In this document: piece by piece, positions 36,335 through 45,852 of the stretch
Numbering within the stretch: position 1 is the stretch's first letter
Layout of the letters: each line of letters opens with the position of its first letter
Assembly: GCA_000620185.1 (NCBI GenBank)
Contig: KK211087.1
Location: 343,373 to 407,372 of the forward strand
Direction of reading: 5' to 3'
DNA from: Geodermatophilaceae bacterium URHB0062
GTDB lineage: Bacteria > Actinomycetota > Actinomycetes > Mycobacteriales > Geodermatophilaceae
DNA: 64,000 nt
Translations under genes and position numbers: made by a program
The notes under the pieces: generated by a model
The model's input: the letters and a program-made list of their open reading frames with translations, nothing else
Databases searched by the model: none
Told to the model about the DNA's origin: nothing

Positions 36335-36787
36335 TCACGCGTAGGGATCGGTGATCTCCCTCAGGCGCGTCAGCCCCTCGCGGAGCTGCCCATACAGCCG
36401 CTCCCCGAGGTGTGCGCGCCACTCCGCCTCCACCTCCGCGGCGACGGGGTCCGCGATCCGCTTGGCCGCCAGGCCGCGCTCGGCCGCCCGGATGAGCCGC
36501 GCCCTTCCGTCCGAGGGGTCGGGTGTCCGCCGCACGTAGCCGGTCTTCTCCAACTGGTCGACGAGGTGACTGGCCGTCTGCTTGGTCACCTGGGCCGCCT
36601 CGGCCAGCTCGGTCAGGCGCGTGCCGTCCGGCCCGAGCCGCTGCACCAGGCGGGCCTGGGCGAGCGTGAAGTCGTCGAACCCGGCGGCGACGAGCGCCGC
36701 GAAAATGCGGTTCTCCATCGCCCGGTACGGGATGAACATCAGGACGCCCACGTTCATCGGCTGGGGCTGTTCCTCGGCTCCGGGCAC
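36335..36787 (-). CDS. MarR family transcriptional regulator
   Basis: A 150-residue winged-helix regulator: PMNVGVLMFIPYRAMENR dimer helix, LTELAEAAQVTKQTASHLVD recognition region, DPSDGRARLIRAAERG wing. A GTG at 36787 with AGGAGA nine bases upstream fixes the start; a longer frame to 36808 would swallow that ribosome site. It is divergent from the mycothiol-dependent enzyme gene with an inverted repeat in between, so it likely represses both. Confidence 0.87.
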   Translation of the reverse strand: MPGAEEQPQPMNVGVLMFIPYRAMENRIFAALVAAGFDDFTLAQARLVQRLGPDGTRLTELAEAAQVTKQTASHLVDQLEKTGYVRRTPDPSDGRARLIRAAERGLAAKRIADPVAAEVEAEWRAHLGERLYGQLREGLTRLREITDPYA

Positions 36788-36801
36788 TCGTACCGCTCTC
36801 C

Positions 36802-36849
36802 TTGACACAAGTCAGTACATCGAACTAGTTTGGTTCGAATATCGTACTG
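36802..36849. promoter_or_regulatory. Divergent promoter/operator of the MarR gene
   Basis: Nested inverted repeats occur here: CAGTAC (36813-36818) against GTACTG (36844-36849) and TCGAAC (36820-36825) against GTTCGA (36833-36838). A TTGACA at 36802-36807 with TAGTTT 18 bases on (36826-36831) resembles a promoter reading to the plus-strand gene, and the repeats overlap it, as expected for a MarR operator. Confidence 0.6.
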
Positions 36850-36874
36850 CCACAGGGATGCGACGGAGGCAGAG

Positions 36875-37549
36875 ATGACGTTCCGCCCCAGTCACCTTCT
36901 GGACCGCGACGCCATCTGGGCGGCCGTCGACCGCGAGCGCCTTGATCTCGCGGACCTGCTGGACCACCTCTCCGAGCAGGAGTGGGGACATCCGTCGTTG
37001 TGCGCCGGGTGGCGGGTGCGCGACGTCGCCGCGCATCTCGCCCTGGCCCAGATGCCGGTGGGCGCGGCCACCGCCGCCGCGCTGCGGTCGCGGGGCAACT
37101 TCCACCGCATGATCCGCGACTCCGCCGTGCGACACGCCGGCGTCCCGACGGGTCGGCTCGCGGACGAGATCCGGGGCATGGCCGGCTCACGGCGGCACGC
37201 TCCCGGGATCACGGACATGGAGCCGCTCCTGGACGTCCTGGTGCACGGACAGGACATCGCCGTCCCGATCGGCCGGCCGCGGACCATGCCGCTGGATACG
37301 GCCGCCGCGGCGGCGACGCGGGTGTGGACCTACCGGTGGCCCTTCTCGACCGTCTGGCGGGCACCCTCGCGGCTGGCGGGGCTCGAACTGGTCGCCACGG
37401 ACACCGACTGGTCGGCGGGAGCCGGCGCGCGGGTCGAGGGCCCGATCCAGGCACTGCTCCTGCTGCTGACCGGGCGCACGGGAGCTGCCGTGGCGCACCT
37501 GTCCGGCCCGGGCGTCCCTCAACTGGCCCCCGCCGGGTCATCGCCATGA
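36875..37549 (+). CDS. Maleylpyruvate isomerase family mycothiol-dependent enzyme
   Basis: A 224-residue TIGR03083-type protein: WGHPSLCAGWRVRDVAAHLALAQ with the metal His, DMEPLLDVLVHGQDIAVPIG with a further His/Asp pair, and a C-terminal TGRTGAAVAHLSGPG tail. It has the DinB-like helical bundle of mycothiol S-transferase relatives. GGAGG precedes the ATG at 36875. It is under the MarR-type divergent control region and overlaps the DinB gene by ATGA, so the two are co-expressed, perhaps for detoxification. Confidence 0.84.
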   Translation: MTFRPSHLLDRDAIWAAVDRERLDLADLLDHLSEQEWGHPSLCAGWRVRDVAAHLALAQMPVGAATAAALRSRGNFHRMIRDSAVRHAGVPTGRLADEIRGMAGSRRHAPGITDMEPLLDVLVHGQDIAVPIGRPRTMPLDTAAAAATRVWTYRWPFSTVWRAPSRLAGLELVATDTDWSAGAGARVEGPIQALLLLLTGRTGAAVAHLSGPGVPQLAPAGSSP

Positions 37550-38046
37550 TGGCTACGGTGCGCGACGTGCCCGAGCTGCCGGAGACGCCGGATCCGCCAG
37601 CGATCGACGACGAACGTGAGCTCCTGCTGGCCTGGCTGGACCATCTGCGGACCTCGATCCTGGCGAAGCTGGAGAATCTGAGCGAGGAGGATGCCCGCTG
37701 GATTCCCGAGGGCGCGCTCATCCCGTTGCTCGGGATCGTCAACCACCTCACGCACGTGGAGTGGCGGTGGCTGGACGGGATCATGCTCGGCGCCGAGCAT
37801 CACCGCAGCGAGGCCGAGTTCCATCCGGGGCCGGAGCTCACCGTTGCGACAGCGGCCGCCCGTTATCGCGCCCGGGCGGCGAGAACGGAGGAGACGGCCC
37901 GCACGCTGCCGCTGGCCCAGCGCTGCACGGACGGCAGCGGCCGGAATTTCCGCTGGGTTCTGCTCCATCTGATCGAAGAGACCGCCCGGCATGCCGGTCA
38001 TGCGGATGCCACCCGTGAACTTCTCGACGGGACCGTCGGGCGTTGA
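37546..38046 (+). CDS. DinB family protein (DUF664)
   Basis: A 166-residue four-helix-bundle protein: LLLAWLDHLRTSILAKLENL, then LLGIVNHLTHVEWRWLDGIM with the first metal His and HLIEETARHAGHADATREL with the last two. This is the DUF664 branch of DinB, often mycothiol- or bacillithiol-linked S-transferases. Coupled to the preceding gene. Reaction unknown. Confidence 0.85.
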   Translation: MMATVRDVPELPETPDPPAIDDERELLLAWLDHLRTSILAKLENLSEEDARWIPEGALIPLLGIVNHLTHVEWRWLDGIMLGAEHHRSEAEFHPGPELTVATAAARYRARAARTEETARTLPLAQRCTDGSGRNFRWVLLHLIEETARHAGHADATRELLDGTVGR

Positions 38047-38097
38047 CCCCGTAGGCAACCGGGCGTCCGGCAGGGCTCCGAACGGCCCGCGTGCCGG

Positions 38098-39045
38098 TCA
38101 GTCGCGGTCTACCACGGGGAGCAGCGTGTGCCAGCCCGCGGCGGCCGCCGCCTCGGCCGGGAACGGCGGGGGAGTGCCCCCGAAGGCCGGGCAGAGCGCC
38201 TGGTGGTCGCACCAGTCGCAGAGGCGGGAGCGGTTGGGCCGGAAGTCACCTGTGGCCACGGCGCGCTCGATCGCCGCCCAGATGGCCTGCAGCGTGCGCT
38301 CGAACCGGATCAGCTCCGCCTCGTCGGGGGCATAGGTCAGCGCGTCGCCGTCCTTGAGGTAGAGAAGCTTCAGCTGGGCGGCGACGACCCCGCGCGTGCG
38401 CCACAGCACCAGTGCGTAGAACTTCATCTGGAACAGCGCCTTGGCCTCGAAGGCCTCGCGCGGCATCCCGCCGGTCTTGTAATCGACCACCCGCAGGGCG
38501 CCGTTCGGCGCGACGTCGAGCCGGTCGACGTAGCCGCGCAGCAGCAGCCCGTCGGGCAGCGTGACCTCGACCAGCTCCTCGCGACCGTGCGGCTGGATGC
38601 GTGTCGGGTCCTCCAGCGTGAAGTACTTCTCGACCAGCGTGCCGCCCGAGGCGAGCCATGCCTCCACCGACTCGGGGGCGTTGGCATCGGTCTCGGCCCC
38701 GTCGTCCTGCGCGGTCTCGAAGAGCTCGGCGACGCCCGGCTCTTCCCGCAGCTCCGCCCACGCCGGGGCCAGGAGCTCCTGCGCGGCACCGACGGTGCGG
38801 CCGGCGGGCGGCAGGTCGTAGAGCCGCTCGAGGACCGCGTGCACCAGCGTGCCGCGCACCGCGGCCAGACTCTTGCGCTCGGGCAGCCGGTCGATCGTGC
38901 GGAAGCGGTAGAGCAGCGGGCAGGTCTTGAAGTCGGCCGCACGACTCGGCGACAGGGAGGGACGGCGCGGCGCCTGGACGTCGTCGGCCGCGGGGGAGCC
39001 CTCGAGGAGGGCCGCGGGAGCCAGATCGGTGTCGGTCGCCGTCAT
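38098..39045 (-). CDS. RecB-family PD-(D/E)XK exonuclease with likely Fe-S cluster (Rv2119-like)
   Basis: The 315-residue nuclease matches the PDDEXK_1/RecB C-terminal family. RGTLVHAVLERL has the His of motif I, GALRVVDYKTGG the Asp and Lys of the active site. A first Cys (C42, KTCPLLYRFR) and three near the C-terminus (CDWCDHQALCP) form the four-cysteine Fe-S staple seen in AddB and Cas4. Start ATG at 39045 follows the family; the longer frame is not needed. The neighbour trmI is divergent. Likely acts in DNA repair. Confidence 0.85.
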   Translation of the reverse strand: MTATDTDLAPAALLEGSPAADDVQAPRRPSLSPSRAADFKTCPLLYRFRTIDRLPERKSLAAVRGTLVHAVLERLYDLPPAGRTVGAAQELLAPAWAELREEPGVAELFETAQDDGAETDANAPESVEAWLASGGTLVEKYFTLEDPTRIQPHGREELVEVTLPDGLLLRGYVDRLDVAPNGALRVVDYKTGGMPREAFEAKALFQMKFYALVLWRTRGVVAAQLKLLYLKDGDALTYAPDEAELIRFERTLQAIWAAIERAVATGDFRPNRSRLCDWCDHQALCPAFGGTPPPFPAEAAAAAGWHTLLPVVDRD

Positions 39046-39059
39046 GGGTTCGAGGCTAG

Positions 39060-40052
<993 letters not shown>

Positions 40053-40169
40053 GGACGGTGCGGCAGGTGGGGCACGGCCGCCGCGCCCGGTTCGCCAGCC
40101 CACGGCGAACTGTCCCAGCGCGTGTATAGATTTGCGTCTTGACTCCCTCGGAGTGTGTGGAGGTGCGTG

Positions 40170-41957
40170 ATGGGCCCCGGCTCGAACGGTCCTGACGAGT
40201 TGTCCGCGCGGCGTGAGCGTGATGTCGCTGCCCTGCTCAGCCAGATCTCCTACCTCGAGGAGGAGATCGGTCTCCTTCGTCGCAAGGTGGCCGACAGCCC
40301 GCGCCAGGTGCGCGCGCTCGAGGAGCGGATCAGCGAGGCGGAGGGGCGGGCGGCCTTCCTCTCGGAGCGCAACGACAAGCTCGCCGGCACCCTCCGGGAG
40401 GCCCGTGAGCAGCTGGTGGCGCTCAAGGAGGAGGTCGACCGGCTCGGCCAGCCGCCGTCCGGCTACGGCATCTTCCTGACCCGGCACGACGACGGCACGG
40501 TCGACGTCTTCACCGGTGGCCGCAAGCTCCGCGTCTCGCTCTCGCCGAACGTGGAGGGCGAGGAGCTGCGCACCGGCCAGGAGGTCATGCTCAACGAGGC
40601 GATGAACGTCGTCGAGGCGCGTGGCTTCGAGCGGTCCGGCGACATCGTCATGCTCAAGGAACTCCTCGAGCCCATCGACGGCGTCACCCCGCGGGCCCTG
40701 GTCATCGGGCACACCGACGAGGAGCGCGTGGTCTTCCTCGCCGACTCCCTGACCGGGCAGCCGCTGCGCGTGGGCGACTCGCTGCTGCTGGAGTCGCGGT
40801 CGGGTTACGTCTACGAGCGGATCCCGAAGAGCGAGGTCGAGGAGCTCGTCCTCGAAGAGGTGCCCGACATCGACTACGGCGACATCGGTGGCCTCTCGCG
40901 CCAGATCGAGCAGATCCGCGACGCGGTCGAGTTGCCGTTCCTGCATGCGGATCTCTTCCGCGAGTACGAGCTGCGGCCGCCCAAGGGCATCCTGCTCTAT
41001 GGCCCGCCCGGCTGCGGGAAGACGCTGATCGCCAAGGCGGTGGCGAACTCGCTGGCCAAGAAGGTGGCCGCCGTCCGTGGGGACGACGACACCAGCCAGG
41101 GGAAGTCGTACTTCCTCAACATCAAGGGCCCCGAGCTGCTCAACAAGTACGTCGGCGAGACCGAGCGGCACATCCGCCTGGTGTTCCAGCGGGCGCGGGA
41201 GAAGGCGAGCGAGGGCACGCCGGTCATCGTGTTCTTCGACGAGATGGACTCGATCTTCCGCACCCGCGGCTCCGGGGTCTCCTCGGACGTCGAGTCGACG
41301 ATCGTGCCCCAGCTGCTCAGCGAGATCGACGGCGTCGAGGGCCTGGAGAACGTGATCGTCATCGGTGCCTCCAACCGCGAGGACATGATCGACCCGGCGA
41401 TTCTCCGGCCCGGCCGGCTCGACGTGAAGATCAAGATCGAGCGTCCGGATGCCGAGGCGGCCCGCGACATCTTCAGCAAGTACCTGACGACGTCGCTGCC
41501 GATCAGCCCCGAGGACCTCGCCGAGCACGGCGGCAGCCGCGAGGCGACGATCGCCGGGATGATTCAGCGCACCGTCGAGCGCATGTACACCGAGAGCGAG
41601 GAGAACCGCTTCCTCGAGGTCACCTACGCCAACGGTGACAAGGAAGTCCTCTACTTCAAGGACTTCAACTCCGGAGCCATGCTGCAGAACATCGTCGACC
41701 GGGCGAAGAAGATGGCGATCAAGGAGCAGCTCGAGACGGGCGTCGGCGGCCTTCGGGTCAGCCATCTGATGGCGGCCTGCCTCGACGAGTTCAAGGAGAA
41801 CGAGGACCTGCCCAACACGACCAACCCCGACGACTGGGCGCGGATCTCGGGCAAGAAGGGCGAGCGGATCGTCTACATCCGCACGCTGATCAGCGGCAAG
41901 GGCAACGAGTCCGGCCGTGCCATCGACACCGCCACGAACACCGGCCAGTACCTGTAG
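40170..41957 (+). CDS. mpa: Proteasome-activating AAA ATPase (ARC/Mpa)
   Basis: A 595-residue ring ATPase that binds Pup and feeds pupylated proteins into the 20S core. A coiled coil (residues about 15-90) for Pup binding is followed by tandem OB folds, then the AAA domain with Walker A GPPGCGKT (278-285), Walker B FFDEMDS (D357, E358) and the arginine-finger region [11 protein letters not shown]. The C-terminus ends GQYL, the conserved Tyr motif that docks into the proteasome. ATG at 40170 follows GGAGGTG. It is the first gene of the Pup system here; dop lies about 2 kb downstream with two unrelated genes between. Confidence 0.96.
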   Translation: MGPGSNGPDELSARRERDVAALLSQISYLEEEIGLLRRKVADSPRQVRALEERISEAEGRAAFLSERNDKLAGTLREAREQLVALKEEVDRLGQPPSGYGIFLTRHDDGTVDVFTGGRKLRVSLSPNVEGEELRTGQEVMLNEAMNVVEARGFERSGDIVMLKELLEPIDGVTPRALVIGHTDEERVVFLADSLTGQPLRVGDSLLLESRSGYVYERIPKSEVEELVLEEVPDIDYGDIGGLSRQIEQIRDAVELPFLHADLFREYELRPPKGILLYGPPGCGKTLIAKAVANSLAKKVAAVRGDDDTSQGKSYFLNIKGPELLNKYVGETERHIRLVFQRAREKASEGTPVIVFFDEMDSIFRTRGSGVSSDVESTIVPQLLSEIDGVEGLENVIVIGASNREDMIDPAILRPGRLDVKIKIERPDAEAARDIFSKYLTTSLPISPEDLAEHGGSREATIAGMIQRTVERMYTESEENRFLEVTYANGDKEVLYFKDFNSGAMLQNIVDRAKKMAIKEQLETGVGGLRVSHLMAACLDEFKENEDLPNTTNPDDWARISGKKGERIVYIRTLISGKGNESGRAIDTATNTGQYL

Positions 41958-42067
41958 AAGGACCTCTGGAAGGACCCGTCCTCCCCACCGCTCGCATGCT
42001 CGCGGCGGTGCCCTGGACGGGGCCGCCAGACCCTTCCCACGCTCAGGGCGGGACCCGGGACGACGCC

Positions 42068-42101
42068 GACGGCCCGGTTCCCTCTGGGGAGCCGGGCCGT
42101 C
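42068..42101 (+). terminator. Strong hairpin terminator after mpa
   Basis: GACGGCCCGG...CCGGGCCGTC: arms 42068-42082 and 42087-42101 pair over 15 bp (one G-U) with a 4-nt loop. It lies in the 190-base gap between mpa and the pentapeptide/DinB gene; no T tract follows. Confidence 0.7.
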
Positions 42102-42137
42102 GCTCTCGTGAGCGGGGATTTCGTCGGTATCCGCCGC

Positions 42138-42149
42138 TAGCGTTCCTCC
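42138..42149 (+). promoter_or_regulatory. Leaderless-type -10 (TAGCGT)
   Basis: TAGCGT at 42138-42143, 6 nt, then ATG at 42150. Confidence 0.45.
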
Positions 42150-42926
42150 ATGGCCGAGTTCGTCTCCGAAGATCTGCGCGGGTCCCGGTTCGAGCGTGTC
42201 GACCTCAGCGGCGCGTCGTTCCACGACGTCGACCTCAGCGGCAGCCGGTTCCGCGGCATCGCGCTGCACCGGGCCGTCATCTCGGGCAGCGAACTATCCG
42301 ACGTCGAGATCACCGGTGAGATCCTCAACGTGACGATCAACGGGGTGGACGTCGCACCGCTCGTCGAGGCCGAGCTCGACCGCCGGGATCCCGACCGGGT
42401 CACGATGCGCCCGACCGATCCGGCGGGCTTCCGCGCGGCGTGGGACCTGCTGGAGACCCTGTGGGCCGGCACCGTCGCCCGGGCCCGGCGGCTGGAGCCC
42501 GATCGACTGCACGAGTCGGTCGACGGCGAGTGGTCCTTCATCGAGACGTTGCGGCACCTGGTCTTCGCCACCGACTCGTGGGTCGGGCGGGCGATCCTCG
42601 GTGATCCGTCCCCGTGGCACCCGCTCGGCCTGCCGTGGGACGAGATGCCGGACACGCCCGGGGTTCCGCGCGATCGCGAGGTCCGACCGTCCCTCGACGA
42701 GGTGCTGGAGCTGCGCCGCGACCGGCGGGCCCGCGTGCGGGCGGTGCTCGACGGCCTGGGCGACGAATCCCTGGACCGCGGGACCGAGCCGGTCGACGCG
42801 CCGGGATGGCCGCCCCCGCGCAGCTTTCCGGTGCGGGAGTGCCTGCTGATCGTCCTCAACGAGGAGTACCACCACCGGCTCTTCGCCGAGCGAGATCTCG
42901 CGGTCCTCGAGGGCAGGCCCAGCTGA
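42150..42926 (+). CDS. Pentapeptide repeat plus DinB-like fusion protein
   Basis: The 258-residue protein joins a short pentapeptide-repeat stretch (residues about 5-60: EDLRG SRFER VDLSG ASFHD) to a DinB_2-type four-helix bundle (from about residue 95: FRAAWDLLETLWAGTVARAR, SFIETLRHLVFATDSWVGRA with the first His, NEEYHHRLFAERDL with the others). This combination recurs in actinobacteria. Function unknown. It lies between mpa and dop but has its own likely promoter. Confidence 0.82.
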   Translation: MAEFVSEDLRGSRFERVDLSGASFHDVDLSGSRFRGIALHRAVISGSELSDVEITGEILNVTINGVDVAPLVEAELDRRDPDRVTMRPTDPAGFRAAWDLLETLWAGTVARARRLEPDRLHESVDGEWSFIETLRHLVFATDSWVGRAILGDPSPWHPLGLPWDEMPDTPGVPRDREVRPSLDEVLELRRDRRARVRAVLDGLGDESLDRGTEPVDAPGWPPPRSFPVRECLLIVLNEEYHHRLFAERDLAVLEGRPS

Positions 42927-43004
42927 GGCCTGTCATCCGACTCTGTGCACCGGGCGGAGCCCGCCCTACGTTCCACCTCACGACGAGTCGGACGGAGACC
43001 CACC

Positions 43005-43973
43005 ATGAAGGCGATCCTGCGGCGCACTTACGGCCCGGCCGAGGTCCTCGAGTTCGGGGACGTCGATCAGCCGGCGATCAAGCCGGGGGAGGCGCTCGTC
43101 CGCATACGGGCGGCCGGGGTCGACCGGGGGGTGTGGCACGTCATGACCGGGCTGCCGTACCTGGGCCGCCTCGCCTTCGGGGTCCGTAGGCCCCGCAACC
43201 CCGTCCTCGGGATGGACGCGGCGGGCGTCGTGGAGGCAGTGGGCGAGGAGGTCACCACGCTGCGGCAGGGCGACGAGGTGTTCGGCACCTGCAACGGCGC
43301 CTTCGCCGAGTACGCCGCCGTCCGAGAGGACCGGTGCGCCCCGAAGCCCGCGGGGCTGACCTTCGAGCAGGCGGCGGCGCTGCCGACGTCCGCCGTCACC
43401 GCCCTCCAGGCAGTGCGGAAGCAGGGCCGCGTGCAGGCGGGCCAGCGGGTGCTCGTCATCGGCGCGGGCGGTGGCGTGGGGTCGTACGCGGTGCAGATCG
43501 CCAAGGCATCCGGCGCGCACGTCACCGGGGTGTGCAGCACGGGGAAGGTAGATCTCGTCCGGTCGCTCGGCGCCGACGAAGTCGTCGACTACACCAGCAC
43601 CGACATCACCGAGAGCGGACAGCGGTACGACGTCGTCCTCGACATCGCCGGCAATCGCCCGCTCAGGCAGCTCCGGCGGGTGATGACGCCCCGCGGGACG
43701 CTGGTCATCGTCGGGGGAGAGGGCGGCGACCGGCTGACCGGAGGGCTCGACCGTCAGTTCCGCGCGGTGCTGCTGTCGCTCGTCGTCCGGCAGCGGATGC
43801 GGTTCTTCGTCGCCGTGGCCCGCCGACCGGACCTGGAGACGATCCGGGAGCTGGTCGAGAGCGGCGCCGTCCGGCCGGCCGTGGACCGGACCTATCCGCT
43901 CGTCGAGGCGGCGCAGGCCGTCCGCGACATGGCGGAGGGCCGTGTGCGCGGGAAGGCCGTCGTCACGGTCTGA
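43005..43973 (+). CDS. NAD(P)-dependent zinc-free alcohol dehydrogenase/quinone oxidoreductase
   Basis: A 322-residue MDR protein: MKAILRRTYGPAEVLEFGDV, GMDAAGVVEAVGEEVT, and the cofactor site VIGAGGGVGSYAVQIAKASGA. DRGVWHVMTGLP replaces the zinc ligand region, so it is of the non-zinc type. GGAGA precedes the ATG at 43005. Substrate unknown. It is not a known part of the Pup system despite its place before dop. Confidence 0.85.
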   Translation: MKAILRRTYGPAEVLEFGDVDQPAIKPGEALVRIRAAGVDRGVWHVMTGLPYLGRLAFGVRRPRNPVLGMDAAGVVEAVGEEVTTLRQGDEVFGTCNGAFAEYAAVREDRCAPKPAGLTFEQAAALPTSAVTALQAVRKQGRVQAGQRVLVIGAGGGVGSYAVQIAKASGAHVTGVCSTGKVDLVRSLGADEVVDYTSTDITESGQRYDVVLDIAGNRPLRQLRRVMTPRGTLVIVGGEGGDRLTGGLDRQFRAVLLSLVVRQRMRFFVAVARRPDLETIRELVESGAVRPAVDRTYPLVEAAQAVRDMAEGRVRGKAVVTV

Positions 43974-44016
43974 ATCCCGCCCGTGGTTCCGGTCCGGCGC
44001 CGTCGGTGCCGCGGCC

Positions 44017-44028
44017 TAGGGTTGGGCC
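44017..44028 (+). promoter_or_regulatory. Leaderless-type -10 (TAGGGT) for dop
   Basis: TAGGGT at 44017-44022, 6 nt, then ATG at 44029; no Shine-Dalgarno. Confidence 0.5.
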
Positions 44029-45534
44029 ATGAGTGTGCGGCGGGTCATGGGCACCGAGGTGGAGTACGGCATCTCGGTGCCGGGTCAGCCGAGCGCGAAT
44101 CCGACGACGCTGTCGAGCCAGGTGGTGAACGCCTGGGCGGTGGCCGAGGCGCCGACGCCCCGCCGTCCGCGCTGGGACTTCGAGGAGGAGTCGCCGCTGC
44201 GTGACGCGCGGGGCTTCGACCTGTCACCCGCGCAGGCGCTGGACCACAACGACCTCGAGGACGACAACGGGATGGCCAACGTCATCCTGACCAACGGCGC
44301 CCGGCTCTACGTCGACCACGCGCACCCCGAGTACTCGACGCCGGAGGTCACCAACCCGCGCGACATCGTCCTCTGGGACAAGGCGGGGGAGCAGGTGATG
44401 GCCGAGGCGGCCCGTCGCGCCGCCCGCATCCCGGGCAACCCCGCGATACAGCTCTACAAGAACAACACCGACGGCAAGGGCGCCTCCTACGGGGCGCACG
44501 AGAACTACCTGATGGACCGCAAGACGCCGTTCATCGACATCGTGCGCGGCCTCGTGCCCTTCTTCGTGACGCGGCAGGTCTTCGCCGGCGCGGGCCGGGT
44601 CGGCATCGGCACCGAGAGCCGGACCCAGGGCTTCCAGCTCTCGCAGCGTGCGGACTTCTTCGAGGTCGAGGTGGGCCTGGAGACGACGCTCAAGCGGCCG
44701 ATCATCAACACGCGCGACGAGCCGCACGCCGACGCCGACAAGTACCGCCGGCTGCACGTGATCATCGGCGATGCCAACCTCGCGGAGCTGTCGACCTACC
44801 TCAAGGTCGGGACGACGTCGCTCGTGCTGGCCATGATCGAGGCGCGCGCCCTGCCGCGGGAGCTGGCGCTGGAGGAGCCGGTCGAGGCGCTGCAGGCGAT
44901 CAGCCACGACCCGTCGCTCACGCACAAGGTGCGGCTGCGCGACGGGCGGCAGCTGACGGGCCTGGAGATCCAGCGGCTGTACCTGGAGCAGGCACAGGCG
45001 TTCGTCGAGGCGCAGGGGGAGTCCGACGAGCAGACCGACGACGTCCTGCGCCGGTGGGCGGAGGTGCTCGACGACCTCGCCGTCGACCCGATGCGGTGCG
45101 CGGACCGGCTCGACTGGCCGGCGAAGCTGCGGCTGCTGGAGGGCTACCGGTCGCGCGACGGGCTGGGCTGGGGCGACTCCCGCCTGCAGCTGGTCGACCT
45201 GCAGTACTCGGACGTGCGCAAGGACAAGGGTCTCTACAACCGCCTGGTGGCGCGCGGCTCGATGCAGCGGCTGCTCAGCGACGACGAGGTGACGCGGGCG
45301 ATGGTGTCGCCGCCGCCCGACACCCGGGCGTTCTTCCGCGGCGAGTGCCTGCGGCGTTACCCGTCCCAGGTGGCGGCGGCGTCCTGGGACTCGGTCGTGT
45401 TCGATCTCGGCCGGGAGAACCTGGTGCGCATCCCCACGATGGAGCCGCTCCGGGGCACGAGGGACCACGTGGGGGCGCTGTTCGAGGCGTCGGCCACCGC
45501 CCAGGAGCTGGTCGACACCATCACCGGATCGTGA
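44029..45534 (+). CDS. dop: Depupylase/deamidase of Pup
   Basis: A 501-residue carboxylate-amine ligase-like enzyme that removes Pup from substrates and, in species with Pup-Gln, deamidates it. [10 protein letters not shown] (residues 8-17) holds the Mg-ATP Glu residues; [15 protein letters not shown] holds the catalytic Asp and the His/Glu of the active site; [20 protein letters not shown] and [10 protein letters not shown] are family signatures. A longer insert after the first strand (residues about 40-80) is the Dop loop that separates it from PafA. Because the adjacent pup encodes a C-terminal Glu, only depupylation should be required. Confidence 0.95.
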   Translation: MSVRRVMGTEVEYGISVPGQPSANPTTLSSQVVNAWAVAEAPTPRRPRWDFEEESPLRDARGFDLSPAQALDHNDLEDDNGMANVILTNGARLYVDHAHPEYSTPEVTNPRDIVLWDKAGEQVMAEAARRAARIPGNPAIQLYKNNTDGKGASYGAHENYLMDRKTPFIDIVRGLVPFFVTRQVFAGAGRVGIGTESRTQGFQLSQRADFFEVEVGLETTLKRPIINTRDEPHADADKYRRLHVIIGDANLAELSTYLKVGTTSLVLAMIEARALPRELALEEPVEALQAISHDPSLTHKVRLRDGRQLTGLEIQRLYLEQAQAFVEAQGESDEQTDDVLRRWAEVLDDLAVDPMRCADRLDWPAKLRLLEGYRSRDGLGWGDSRLQLVDLQYSDVRKDKGLYNRLVARGSMQRLLSDDEVTRAMVSPPPDTRAFFRGECLRRYPSQVAAASWDSVVFDLGRENLVRIPTMEPLRGTRDHVGALFEASATAQELVDTITGS

Positions 45535-45549
45535 TGCACAGCCACGTCC

Positions 45550-45570
45550 GTGTGATCACGAATGTCACAC
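45550..45570. promoter_or_regulatory. GTGTGA-N9-TCACAC inverted repeat upstream of pup
   Basis: Six-base arms at 45550-45555 and 45565-45570 lie 51 bases before the pup ATG, within the 87-base dop-pup gap. It resembles a dimeric regulator site, though the spacing is longer than a CRP site. A TAACTT at 45579-45584 might be a -10 box. Confidence 0.35.
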
Positions 45571-45621
45571 CCGGCGGGTAACTTCAGAGCACAGCAGTTC
45601 CGTAGACCGGGAGGGCAAGTC

Positions 45622-45831
45622 ATGGCCACCAGGGACACCGGCGGGCAGCAGAAGGCGACGCGCACGCGCGAGGACGCCGACGAGGTCGAGGCCTCGGTCG
45701 ACACCGAGGTCGCCGAACGACACAAGGAAATGACCGAAGACGTCGATTCTCTTCTCGATGAAATTGACGAAGTTCTCGAGGAGAACAGTGAAGAGTTCGT
45801 GCGCTCGTACGTACAAAAAGGGGGGGAGTGA
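45622..45831 (+). CDS. pup: Prokaryotic ubiquitin-like protein Pup (C-terminal Glu form)
   Basis: The 69-residue disordered modifier is attached through its C-terminal Glu to Lys of target proteins. The C-terminal half is classic (DVDSLLDEIDEVLEENSEEF, VRSYVQKGGE). It ends GGE rather than GGQ, so it is ready for ligation by PafA without Dop deamidation. GGGAGGGCAAGTC precedes the ATG. The 3' third is less GC-rich than its neighbours and the end contains seven consecutive G. The HNH gene starts 21 bases later. Confidence 0.96.
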   Translation: MATRDTGGQQKATRTREDADEVEASVDTEVAERHKEMTEDVDSLLDEIDEVLEENSEEFVRSYVQKGGE

Positions 45832-45852
45832 GTAAGTTCGTACAAAACGCCA

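Noticed and set aside
45550-45570. CRP-type site
   Set aside because: The spacer is 9 nt rather than 6, so I kept it only as an unnamed inverted repeat.
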